Below, piece by piece: positions 24,501-36,330 of a stretch of 64,000 nucleotides of DNA. Both the position numbers and the translations under genes were made by a program. How positions within the stretch are numbered: position 1 is the stretch's first letter; the number at the start of each line of letters is the position of its first letter. The notes beneath the pieces were generated by a model. The model searched no databases, was not told the DNA's origin, and was given only the letters and a program-made list of their open reading frames with translations. This stretch comes from Acridotheres tristis (lineage: Eukaryota; Chordata; Aves; Passeriformes; Sturnidae). Location of the stretch: positions 1,971,001-2,035,000 of the forward strand of contig CM072891.1 of the NCBI GenBank assembly GCA_037013685.1, given 5' to 3'.

Positions 24501-27500
24501 GTAATAAGCATATTCTTGAAAAATCATGTTCCCCTGATCACTGTCAGTGTTTACCTGCAATATACCAAGAAAAAGATACATGCAGTCATAAATATTTTCG
24601 TAGAATTTCTAACCTAAACTTTGAGTGTGGCTCATTGACCTGAAGTTTGGTACTTGCTTCCTCTAAAAAAATGAATGTCAATGATTGTATTATGTGATTT
24701 TATTTTTTGAGCAGCTCAGCTTATCCAGGAGGATTTTCCAAAGCTTTTCATAGACTTTTAAACTATGTAACTTGAGAAATATTTTTAAGGAGAAAAGCTC
24801 CCTTGGTGATTTCAGCTGTTATCACTCTAAATTATAAAATGTATCAGTTCCTACCGTTTCTCAGAGTATATATTTTACTGTTTAAATGGGAGAATTTTTT
24901 CCCTTTGGTTTGGTAATTGTACAAGTAGGAGGCATTATGAACAAAGGTTCATATTACTATAACATAGTATAAAAGCAGTAATTGTCAACTGAACATTACT
25001 TTGCAGGAAAGAATAGTCTCACTTTCTTTTGTTAATAAAAAAAATCATTCCAGATATGTTGAAAAACATGCTATTTCTTTTCTTTCTATTCTATGGTCCT
25101 CTTCTAAAAATAAAGTCAGTTATTTTCTCCAGCAGATATGGCCTTCTGGTAGTATTGTGTGTGTTTGGCTTTTAATGAGTTTGAAAACTTTACTTATCAT
25201 AGACTTTCACATTTTCACCAAATTTCACTACTGGATTTTTAATAAATGTTTATTTATTTAGATGGTTAATTATAGGGAAAAACAGTAACTCTGTGCAATA
25301 TTCCAGGCACTGATAATCTAAAAAATACATGAATAATCAAATTGTTATATTCCATTATTGGACAGTCATCATAATGGTGAGCCCATTTTCTTTTGAAAAA
25401 AAATCAGAAGCGTATTGAAGTCCATCAACCATAGTACCACTGTTAAGAAAGATCGAAGCAGATTTGTTTTTGTTAGCAGAGAATACCATGCAGTCTGGGG
25501 CCTCTAACTAATGTGATTTCTATTTTTTAGGAGAAACATGTAAATAGCAATGATTAAATTTAATTATTTTGTATTTTATTTAAACTCTATATTTTATATT
25601 TCAGTTTTTTTAAGTTGTATGTATTATGATGGGCTCAGGTGGGTTTTGTTTGATTAGACAGTATTTCATTTGTTATAGATAATTTTACAAATAATACATT
25701 AAAACAAACATTCCCACAAACAAAATTAATAAAATGTAGTGCTTTTGTCTGTGGTTTGAGGGCTTTCTTATTTCCAGTGCTTTTATTTTCCAGAAACATG
25801 CTTTCCTAAAGCATAGTTAGAGTTTGTTCACTTTCATTGCAGCCATTTGGGCACTAATTTGCACACATACTTCCTCTGTGAGTGTTTCTCATCTAAGTAG
25901 CACTCCTGTATAAAACCATAGGAAGAAAAAATCTCTGGCCTTTTCCTTTGGTTTTGGAGGCATTTACCACATTTTGCAGTGGAATCTTTATTTTTTTATT
26001 AACATTTCCTAAACAAAGAGAAGTGGTTGTAATCCTCTCTCTTACACGTGACAGTATAGTAATAATTAGTAATTCTTCTTCTCTTTATGTAACTAAGTTT
26101 CTGGAAAATCATCCTCAAAGTTGTAGCTGATACATAGCAAAACAGTTTATATTCAAGGGATTGTTTGCTTTGTAAGAGGACTCGTCATCTCTCCTAAACC
26201 TTTCATACTGATGAGGTTTGAGTTTTTTTAATTTCCATGCTTTCTCTCTCACATGGGAATAATCTGGTTCTTCAGTCATAACTAAGGTAAGCCTGGATTC
26301 ATGTAATTCAGTCTTGTGACCAAATCACAACAAATTAAAAACGTGTTTTCATATAACTCTGAGGATTCATACATTTCATACATTTTGCAGAATTTTTAAA
26401 CTTGATCCATTTCAATATCTGAGTTTTAATATCTGAACTTATTCAATTGTCACTTATTCAATTACAGTAAAACAAATGAATACATATGTACACACAGGTA
26501 TGCATGGCTGTCCACATGCCATATCTAAAGATGTGTTACTAACCTGAGTTCATCTGTTGGGTTCTTCTGCTAAGGGCTGTAAGGCTCCCTGTGAACACAC
26601 CCTTCTTTGTGTCAGTGTCCTGCAAGCAGTTCCAACATCATTTTGTCTGGATGAAAACAAGAGCAGAGCATCAATGCCCTAGAATTTCCACCAGCTCTTG
26701 TTTCCCCTTTCAGTTTGGGAAGTCTGAGATCATCAGGCTTTGCTTTGGGAGATGCCTTTTTGTCAGGGAGGAATATGGGCACAGAATCTGTGTTAAGACC
26801 AGTTAATTCTCTGTTGAGAAACAAAGGTGAAAAGGATAGGAGAGAAATAAGAACCGAAGGAAAAAACTGTCCAGTTGAGATTTCTGTAACACTTCACACA
26901 TCTGTGGGATGTTCTTACATGTTGCATTTAAGACTGTGCATTTTATCATTTGTATGGCAGAGGTTTTTTTTATATCTGTTCATTGCCTTGTGAGATACTT
27001 CTGATGCATTTGAATAAAAAAATTTATTTTGACTTCTAGTTTTTGAGGCTTTATGCAAATGCGCAGTGGCAATGTTACACCCAAATAGTTGATCTGATTT
27101 TCATGTTAAGCAAGTTACTGACAGTTTTTAGTTTGTCTGGAAAGAGTGTCAAAGCACAGCCCTATTTTACCAAGGCGTTTGTGAGATCAGTTTTTGGCTG
27201 AGTCAGTTTGTGTGGTGTTCTGTAGAATCCTGCTCTAACAGCCAGTTGACCATGGGTCACAAAAATACATGTATAGGATGTTGGGTTTAGTAGAGTGCTG
27301 TACTGGGAGTTGTCATACAAAAAGCTTAATGTAAATGAGCAGATGAGAGACTGTAGTGCAGCTTTTTATTGTAGTGTGCTTTTTAGGTTTTCAAATTTCT
27401 CTTTAAGATTGATGTAAAAGCCCAGTGCAAAGTTTATAGAGTCATATAAATGCCAGAGATTTCTGAAAGGTACCATGCATTCCCTAAAACATTTCAGCTG

Positions 27501-29165
27501 AGAAATTCTTCTTATTTTCCAAAAATATAGAAGCACATTTAACATTTAGTGAGCATTTCTGTAAGTACAGAAGAACTCCTACACATTGAATCAGAGTCTT
27601 TAAGTATTTTAAATTTTAGTGGCAACCGTGTATAGATGTGTGCCAGTTAAGTACCAAAATACAAACATCAAAAGCATCAGGGTTGTTTATCCTATTGCAT
27701 CTCCTGCCATTTATTCTAATGGTTTCTTTAAAAGCTGTATCAGTTGTCCAATAAGTAAATACCATTCTCAGAGAAAAATCATGGTCTGTTGTTTGGAAGT
27801 TCTTGAAATAACTAGTGTGGTGTCCAAGGATATTTGCCAGAAGTAAAATTTTAGAAAGTTACATGAGGTAGGAGGAAAAATGAGTTCTTAACATACAGTT
27901 ATTGCAAGCATGTTTCCATTTTAGTCCTAATTTATTAGATAGGAAAATTTGTTTAGTTTTCTGTAAATTGTGTGATGCCTAGTAATGGTTTCACTTTTCC
28001 CTCTCCCATTTCCTAGATAAAAAGAAATATTCTATATAATGCTGTGTAAAAAAACGCCTAAAAATACCCCCCTGTAAACTAAACAAAATAAAATAAAAAA
28101 AAAAACCCAAACAGATAAAGGTTTCCTTTTTTCTCTGATGACTTTGCAAATGAATTTTTTGGTGAGTGCACAGACAGGGGGTTTTTTTGGGCAATTAGAT
28201 TCTGCCTCTTAATTGATAAGAAAAAGTTAAAACCCACGCTTGCAAATTGAATTTGGATTCTAATATAAGGGGGAAGAAACAACACTGCACTTGCTGAAGA
28301 GTAATTTGAGTTCCTTAGAAAAACATAAACCTTAAGTGAATGTAGAAACATCAGCAGTATGTTTGTAGATTTTTTTTTTTCCCTTTATAGCCACATGCAA
28401 GTTTCTACCATGGACTTTGTTGTTATTGAACATACATAAAAACAGTTTTTCTGGGTTTATTTAATGTACAGGGATGATGATCACCTATTCTACAGTTGGC
28501 CATTGTCTGTGTCAAAGATTTTCTTCTCTTGTATATGTTTTGTACCTTCATATATAAAAGGCAGTGTATAACACATGACCCTAGAACCTAATTGAATTGT
28601 AAATAATCTTTAAAAAGAGAGTAATTTTATATCAGTTATGCTTACACAACAGAAAAAAGGGCAGCGATTTTTGGTAATTTGATTTTCTTTGTCAGCTATT
28701 TCAAAAATTAGGTCTGTATTTTAAATACATATTTTGAAAATCATATAACAAAAATTATATATAGAGATGGCTGAGCTTTTGTTCACAGAAATGTGAAAAA
28801 AAGCACTGGATAAAACTATTAACTGAAAATTATAAGCAATCTGACACTTTAATTCATAAACTAATGGAGCCTAAAAGCTCTTAAAATGACAGAAATATCA
28901 CCAGTGTTAGTAATTCATAGGTTTATTCCTGCTATACAGGTTGGTCATGTAGCTGACAGTTATTTCTTTTGCATAATACTTGTAAATTATTGTACTCTAG
29001 TATCTGAGTGAAAAGCTATTCCATTTGGGAAGGAATATGACAACATTGCTTCAAAAAGATTAAGACAATTCAAAACTGTATAGGTGTACAATTTCTTCAC
29101 ATTTTTTTAATTTTTAAAATTTTTTTGTGCATATGACTCAAAGCAGATGTGCAATTTCAGACTTT

Positions 29166-29720
29166 ACGTCTGTGTGAGATGCGTTTTTGCACAATTTTAT
29201 TTTGTCGTGGGACAGTGATTTCTGCTACTACATCCCAGTTTATACATACCGAAATGTAACATGTTCGGTCTGGAGTTTGACATACGGCGTATTTTTATTC
29301 TTCTGCCGCACCTCCTGAAATAACGCAGATTGCAAAAATACCCTTTAAGTCACTTAGTGCGAAGTCTAAGGGAATTCCTGTTTGCACTGAGTGTTGTGAC
29401 AGCAGTCAGCGCTGCTCGCTGCTGCCCGGCTGGGGCTCCGTCGCTCTCCCGTAACCTGAGCCGTGTTTGGTTTCGGCGCGTTGTCCGCCACTTGCATTAG
29501 CGGCATTGATCCGTGCACCTCGCATCGCATCGTTCGGGAGACAATTAATTCTGCCTTGTAAAGACTCCCCAGAGCCGCTCCTTGGAGCTGGATTGCTTTG
29601 CACAGAAACCACAGGCCGTGTTTGCAAAAGGGGAGGGCGCCAAGTAGGAAAAAGAAAAAAGGCGTTAGGAAAGCTTTTTCTGGGATCCACGTTTCACTTG
29701 CTGTGCTTTCACTCGTGTCT
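29166..29720. promoter_or_regulatory. CpG-rich patch in the intron, about 2 kb upstream of exon 3
   Basis: About 33 CpG dinucleotides fall in 555 bp by hand count, with 17-18 of them between 29401 and 29540, while many surrounding 60-base lines have none. GC content rises locally in an AT-rich intron. Motifs seen include TGACAG (TALE type) at 29396-29401, the palindrome CAGCGCTG near 29407, CAATTAATT (homeodomain type) near 29542, and runs of CGCATCGCATCG. Retained CpGs imply low germline methylation, so this may be an alternative NOVA1 promoter, an antisense promoter or an enhancer. I see no clear TATA box or splice-ready first exon. The open frames on both strands here lack recognised domains. 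Confidence 0.5.
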
Positions 29721-31696
29721 GTCAAACTCCCTTTTCTGATAGACTGTTTGGAAAAGAACATTAGCTGTATGTTGAAGCTGATTTGTTGAAAACATGCTGT
29801 AAATGGCCACAAAAATATTTTTTAAAGCTTCCTCTTGAGAAATATGTATTTGTTTGGGAGACTTTTATTACTTGCAGTTAAGAGTGTAAACATTCTAATT
29901 TTATATTTTATGTCAAGGATTAATAATGTGATATATTTTGAAATATTGGTTGACATGTTTTAATCCTAATTTTATTGATTTTTAAATAACATATTTTGAT
30001 AGACAAAAAAACCAAACTGTTATTCTGTTTTTTTGCTGTAGTGCTTCTACTGGTTTTGAATTTCAGTACTGCCTGATACTTAACATAAAAATCAGATTTT
30101 AAGTATATGTGAATAAGTTACCTTAAGAGCAGGCAAAGCTCTAAGTGTGCTCCTTCATCTTTGGGAAATAAAATATTTAATATTAGAGCTCATTCACAAA
30201 AGCAGGTGAAGAGCATTAACTAATAAAAGCCTTTTTTTTTCCTTGGAAATTCCTAAGTTTACCATACTACTCTCTGTTAAACTGTATGTTGTACTCTTGT
30301 AAGGAGAATCTCTTAAGAGGAGAAAAGCTGATTATATAAACATAAAATTGATAGGAAGGGAATTTTATGGAGAAGGTTGCTTACCCTTCTGGTACATTAA
30401 TCTATGTGATTCCATGCAGGTTGTAAAGTAAAAATGAGGCCAACCAACATATGGTGAACTTCAGAAATTGTTGCAAACTTGTTAGTATTTGCCACATCCT
30501 TACATTGTCATTTTCATTTTCTTAGGCAGAGTAAATGAATTTTATGTGAGAAAAGATTAATTTGTGACCTTATGAATAGCATTTACTAGGAGTATATAAA
30601 TGAAAAAAAAATACTATATTTATTTTTGTGCCAATTCCAAGGCTCAGATACGTTATTTTACTCCCCATCTACATAGTCTTGAAGCGAAATATGCACTGAC
30701 ATTGAATAGAGATATTTATCTGGCTTATCTTTGCAACACAATCAGTATTATGGTATTATTTTATTTTTAGGGATACACTAATATCTTGATACTTCATGTT
30801 ATAATTGTCTTTGGTTAGTAGAACTGTTCTACTGGTATTTGAAGACAACAGTGAGGTGATGAATATCAAAAAAATTGTGGAAGTATAAAGAATGTGTTTT
30901 TTAAAGTATGTATTATATGAAACGTTAAAGCAGTTTTACTCGAGCATGTAGATATCTTACGTTGGTATTCCTGCAGAATGAAATTGAAAATTATAACATT
31001 GCTTTTTAAGTTGCTTTTGAGTTTTGGAGGGTTTGGGGAGTTTTTTTCCCAACTCCTGTCAGATCCTGTTTTTCAAATTCAAACTGGTTTTCTGGAACCT
31101 ATTTAAGTGGTTTGATATGTGGAATACAGAACATGGATTGTTTCAGTGAAGTGTCATAGTTATCCTTAGGATTGACACTGGAGGGTTTTATATTATTTGT
31201 CTAGTAAGGATATATCAAACTGTAACCCAATAGTCATTAATAGTAAAATAGTTCTTTTTTTGCTATACAGTAAAGCCATATAAAATCATCTAAAACCAAT
31301 CTCATCGCAGAGAAATATTTTTCCATAGTTCTGCATCCATTTTTGCCATCCGGTAAATGTTTTTAAATAAGAAATCAATAGATCAGAACTGGTGTTGATT
31401 TTTTTTGTGGCGCAAACAGAACAATTTCATTTTGGAAGAAGGTTCTGAGTATTCTGACTGATGTAATCCAAGCTGGCTTGGGAAGTAAGTTATTGTGTGA
31501 TCTACACCAATAAGAGTTGTTTAAAATATCTTCACATTATCCGTATGTTCGGAAATCTCTCGTTTGTGCTTTTAGGGAGGTAATTTCTCATTGGTTTGGC
31601 ACCACTGCCTTTGAGTGCCATCTTTGTGCCCTAACTGAAGCAGTTTGTGGCATCTTGAGGAATCCACGTCATTCAGATGACTTTTGGTGTTTGCAG

Positions 31697-31863
31697 GTAC
31701 TACAGAGCGGGTGTGTCTGATCCAGGGAACAGTGGAAGCACTAAACGCAGTTCATGGCTTCATTGCAGAGAAGATTCGAGAAATGCCTCAGAATGTGGCC
31801 AAGACAGAGCCTGTCAGCATTCTCCAGCCTCAGACCACTGTCAATCCAGACCGCATCAAACAA
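31697..31863 (+). CDS. NOVA1: NOVA1 coding exon 3: second half of KH1 domain and start of linker
   Basis: NOVA1 is a neuronal nuclear RNA-binding protein that binds YCAY motifs in pre-mRNA and directs alternative splicing. The exon is 167 nt. Its first two bases (GT) complete a glycine codon begun in the previous exon, and 55 codons follow, starting [10 protein letters not shown] and ending NPDRIKQ. By my recall of the human protein this is roughly residues 94-149: the last strand and C-terminal helix of the type I KH1 fold ([17 protein letters not shown]), then the KH1-KH2 linker. The KH1 GxxG loop lies in the preceding exon, outside the window. [17 protein letters not shown] fits NOVA1; the paralogue NOVA2 differs here. 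The acceptor is ttgcag and the donor CAA|gtgagt is strong. The frame stays open past the donor only to a TAG at 31921. The exon ends in phase 0 and joins exon 4 directly. Confidence 0.97.
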
Positions 31864-33315
31864 GTGAGTTTTTGGTTGGGAATAGAGAGTCACAGCAGCT
31901 CCTTAGAAGTCTTTAAACCTTAGTGCTGGAAGGGGTAAACATAACATGCTCTTTAAGAATGTTATCCTAGACTTTATTAACTTGCTGGTGCTCTTTTTCC
32001 TTGTACTCATATGTTCCGTGTTTCTCAGCAGTTCTTTTAGACAGTGTTTTATAAATTCCAAAGCCATGCTCTACTGTGTTTCATAAACTTTACTGTATAA
32101 GGTGATAATAGACCTCTAGGTCTTAGCTAAAGATTGCTGAATTTTAATCTTAAATGGTGAACCCTATGTAAATCTTAAGTGTTACTAAAAATCACAGATT
32201 AACTGAATGTTCTCTACGTTTATGTATATAAATAAAAGAAAAAAGGTAACTTTTTTTTAGACCCTAAATTAGATAATTTAAAATCTTACCTGTAAGAACC
32301 TGAAAACATAAGGATAATTTACTTGGGAAGTTTTTTACAACTTCATTTTATGTTATTTTTGGCATCTTTTTGCCTATTTTTTACTGGCTTCATTCAAAAT
32401 CTTTGGGTACTGCAAAAACTATTTGCAAGCTCTTATTGCCCTAGTCCTTTATTCTTTGATTTTCCATATAAATTTTATTTTTTAAAAATTTGCTCTGTAA
32501 GGAAGATGGGAAATATGCATCATACAGGGTTTAAAGTTAATTTCCATTGTATTAAATAAGCAAAGAATGAAGATAGGAATGAGTGAACATTAGTAAAATT
32601 TTATCTTGTCTCTCTGTCCTGTAGAGGATAGATTTTAGTTTCTCACCTATCCTATCTGGGAAAAGATTGTTGTGTCCTTCTACACTAGCAAGATTCAGTT
32701 TCCTATAATTTGGTAACTGTGTGCAATTAGTTTGCTTTGTATACAGTGACATACACAGAATACTTATATAAAGATGTTTTTGAACAGGATGAGTTTGCAA
32801 CAGAATGCTTTAGATGGATGAAACTGTGCCTAAACCATTTATATGATTTCTAATACTTACTACTATTTATTTTTTCTGTATGCCATAATTTTACATATAA
32901 ATTACTCTAGATAATTTATAAGAAAATACTAAAAAAGAAAGTCCCTAATTTTATAGGATTAGTTTCTCAATCACTAGACATGAAAATGATTATTCCTGAA
33001 AGAGACAGATAAATCTAATATTTATCTATATTTTGAGTGGATTTTCTGCTGATAAAATATTGGATTTTATGCCAATATTTCTTAATCCAGTGAGAAATGA
33101 GTGGTTTTTATTACAATAAAACGTGGTTTTCCCCTTTTGACATGAAATGAAGCTAGTTCTTTAGGTAGGTCAGTAAGATCCTGAGAAATTAGATTACAGA
33201 GCTCTTTAGTGAAATGTCTAATTAATTACTCTCTTGTGTCTGAAGATGATATATTTTGTTGTGCACACTATTTCTTCAGTAAATGTGTTTTCTAAGTTGT
33301 TGAGGTTGCTTTTAT

Positions 33316-33460
33316 TTTGGGGGTTTGTTTTTTGATTGGTTGGTTGGTTTGGTTGTTTGTTTAGTTGTTGCAGGTTTGTTTCTATTTAAAATTTTTTATT
33401 TCTTTTCCTCTTTCTTGAAAGTTTGTTTGGTTTGGGGTTTGTTGGTTTGAAATGTTAAGT
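33316..33460 (+). repeat. G/T-rich low-complexity tract (TTGG/TTTG repeats)
   Basis: Repeated GGTT and GTTT words, including ttggttggttggtttggttg, with interruptions. A similar but shorter GGTT tract lies at 50140-50166. Sense RNA would be GU-rich, a possible site for CELF or TDP-43-like binding, though canonical long UG runs are absent. Confidence 0.65.
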
Positions 33461-35179
33461 TCAGTTAAATTCTGCAGGAATGGATTAGTGAATGCAGTCA
33501 CTGCTAATGAAATTAAGATAGATTAAAGTACAATGTATACTAGCTCTGCATCTTAAAATATAAATATATTACTTTTATACATACAGGGTCATACTATAAC
33601 TTCAAATATTTGGAGATATGCATGTGCATATGTTAAACAATTTTAACTGCAATGAATTGTTTAAATTCTCTTTTAATGAAGCAATATCTGTTCATGATAA
33701 ATTTATGCACTACAACTGTTGACTCAATCTAAAATTGACTCAAACCTAAAATCCATTCTTTTTACCAATACATGAATTTTTAACTTAGTTCCTAGGTAGA
33801 ATTTGAAGTGAATTAATCTGTCCTTCAGCATCAGAGTATACTGTGCCTTAATGAAAAATATAATACCTTGATTGAAAAATTTAAGAGAATAATATAACAG
33901 GTTGCCATGATTTAGAACTCCAGTGTTGTTATTTTCTTGAGAGCAAAAAGCATCACCATTTTATTAAAATTATTGGTAAAACTTTTAATTCTAATAATTC
34001 TGATTTTTTTTTTCAAAGAAGCCTTATTATTTGTAGTTTCTTCTTAAATGCAAAATTTTACATGGTTCTTCCTGTCTCAGAACCCTGCCTAAGAACACTG
34101 GCACATAAAGTATTACATTGCAGATTGAACAAAATTTAAAGTTGATTTGAAATAATAAATTCTACCTTCATTTAGGAACTCTGTAAATGTTTCAGTCAAA
34201 AAGAAGATGCAGTTTTCTCCCCGTGAATAGACATACCAGTAGCTGAAGTCTTGTAAAGCCACTCATGTTCATATGAGCATCCAGCTCTCATTTCTCTATG
34301 GGAATTTCTCTGTCTTGGGCTGCTTTATCAACACTCGCCCTAGGGAAGGGAGCTAAGAAAGAAAATTGTTGGTTATAGATTCAATGAAGAGAGGCAGTAA
34401 GTAAAGCCTTTGCTGACTACTTGAATTGCAGCATTTTCTGTCTTCAGGAAAAGCATGGGACATAGAGAGCTGACTCTGGGCTGGCATTTCTCCTTACTGG
34501 AGAATGGAAATCACTATCTCAACATTCTGTCCCTTTAACTTCAGCTTTTTCAGCTCCAGGAGATTTGCAAGCAAATCTATGTGCTTCCTTTTGAGCCTTC
34601 TCCAGTACTTTTGTTTGCCTCCTGATCCTTTGGACTTACCAGTAGATACCAGGGAGTTGTCTCCTCCAAGTAGGTCTGATAGATGTTTAATTGACAAATG
34701 TTTGTATCTTTTATATCTACACAACATAGACAATCTCCATGGATGGCAACCTTCTGCTATTTCTAAGTATCATTGAACAATAACCAACTGGTTCCTATGC
34801 CCTTTTTGTTTCCAGAAACTCCTATGAGCATTTAGCCTTCTTTTTCTCTCTTTATTAAAGTCTCATACAAACTCTTCCAAACCATATAGTAACTCACAGG
34901 AACAAAAAAATGTTTTCATAAGGGATCATGAGCCTGAGTTGTTTAGTCTTTGTAATCGGCATCCAAAGCTTTAAATTTCATCTCTAAATTAATAGCAATG
35001 AACAGTGAAAAAGGCTGCTTAAATCTTGGCTTGCTTTTATCACCTACTTTAGAAATTACTGCAGTATTTTGTAGGCTAGGTGAATTTTCCTTCCAGCTTT
35101 CAGTTGTAGCAGGTAGCAGATGTTGTAGCAGCCTGTCCAGGAAGCACATGGAAACAGATATGGCCATCTATGTTAAAGA

Positions 35180-35247
35180 TTGCTCTGCTTCAAGCAGGAG
35201 TTTGCACTGAGATCCCTTCCTACCTGAATGATTCTTTGATTCTATGA
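35180..35247 (+). repeat. CR1 LINE 3' terminus, sense, short
   Basis: The segment gcttcaagcaggagtttgca, followed by gatcccttcctacctgaatg and attctttgattctatga, is the CR1 3' terminus. The sequence from about 35090 may also belong to it, but I cannot confirm that. Confidence 0.7.
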
Positions 35248-35680
35248 AATGTTTGGGTCTTTTAAAACATAGAAAAGGATTTAGAATTTCCTCCTTGTAA
35301 ATCTAAAGTAAAACTTTCACATATAGAATTTCCAATTAAAGCTTTTATAGGAACCAATTTCACTTCAGCTTATTCAGTAGATAATTAATGTCTCATGTGT
35401 TAAACTTCTGTTTATCAATCATGATCCCAGTTGTTTAAGTCAAAATCTATGACAGTTTATGTCTGAACTCAGATTTGTAATTTCATATTCCTCTGTTGAA
35501 AACAACTGCTTTTACTCCAGAAATGTTGATCGGTAACAAAAAAGAAAACTTAAAAATTTTTAAATAAAAACTTTTGCTTTCAAATATCTATATAGAACAT
35601 GAGATTAAGAATACACTGCTGAAAATATTGGCTTAAATGGAGGAGAAGATTGTTGGTTTAAATAAAGGCTCAGTAGACTT

Positions 35681-36330
35681 CATAGAATCATGGAATGGTT
35701 TTAGTTGGAAAGCAAATTAAAGATCATCTAGATCCACCTCCTGTACCAGGAACACCTTTGGCTAGACCAGATTGCCTCATCCTACCTGGCCTTGAACATT
35801 TTCAAGTATGGATCATCCACAGCTTCTCTGGTCAACCTCTCCTAGTGCCTCACCACCATCACAGCAAGCTTTCCCCCTAATATCTAATCTAGGTCTACCG
35901 GTTTCAGTTTTAAAAATTTTATCCCTTGTCCAGTCACTACCTGATAAAAAGTCTGTCCCAATCTTCCCTACAGGCCCCCTTTAAGTGATGAAAGTGTGCT
36001 ATGAGGTCTCCAAGAAGCTTTCCTGTCTCTAGGATAAACATTGCCAATTCTCTCAGCCTGTCTTCATAGCAGAGGTGCCCCAGTCCCTGCTCGTCTTTGT
36101 GGTCCTGCTCTGGATCTCCTCCAGCAGGTCCATGTCTCTCCTGTCCTGAGAGCCCCAGAGGTGGATGCAGCCCTGCAGGTGGAGTCTCACTAGGACAGAA
36201 CCACTTCTCATCCTCCCAGCCACGTTTCTGGTGCAGCCTAGGGGACAGTTTGCTTTCTGGCCTGCACGTGCCCATTGCTGGATTGTATTCAGTTTTTAAT
36301 CCACCAATACTCTCAGACTCTTCCTTCCTT
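35681..36330 (-). repeat. CR1 LINE 3' end, antisense, about 650 bp (longest in window)
   Basis: The left end catagaatcatggaatggtt is the reverse-complement CR1 terminus. Landmarks continue in order: aggaacacctttggctagac, ctcatcctacctggccttga, gctgtgctatgaggtctcc-like sequence near 36000, then catagcagaggtgccccagt, ccccagaggtggatgcagcc, and gcccattgctggattgtatt to about 36325. It is diverged and 5'-truncated. It lies about 430 bp downstream of a sense CR1 terminus, so the two 3' ends face each other. Confidence 0.9.

Larger units (their letters stand above)
1..31696 (+). other. NOVA1: NOVA1 intron upstream of exon 3 (partial, 3' part)
   Basis: This stretch ends at the acceptor ttgcag before exon 3, so it is the downstream part of a NOVA1 intron longer than 31.6 kb. 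It is AT-rich and CpG-poor. I looked for the upstream exon encoding the first half of KH1, with its GxxG loop, and did not find it, so it should lie beyond the left edge. Contents: CR1 remnants at 1071-1154, 6187-6596, 7541-7885 and 18181-18590; a G-rich tract near 1340-1441; two hairpins; poly-A runs of 24 and 25; a 27-bp tandem duplication; and a CpG-rich patch at 29166-29720. The remaining sequence, including 19000-29000, shows no gene or repeat I can name. Open frames here are short, lack recognisable domains and occur on both strands. Confidence 0.85.

Noticed and set aside
29366..29812. 148-codon minus-strand frame over the CpG-rich patch
   Set aside because: Locally high GC lowers stop frequency on both strands; several overlapping frames exist here and none has a recognisable motif.
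31684..31923. 79-codon frame starting upstream of exon 3 and running past it
   Set aside because: The true exon is bounded by AG at 31695-31696 and gtgagt at 31864; the extra residues at both ends are intronic read-through.
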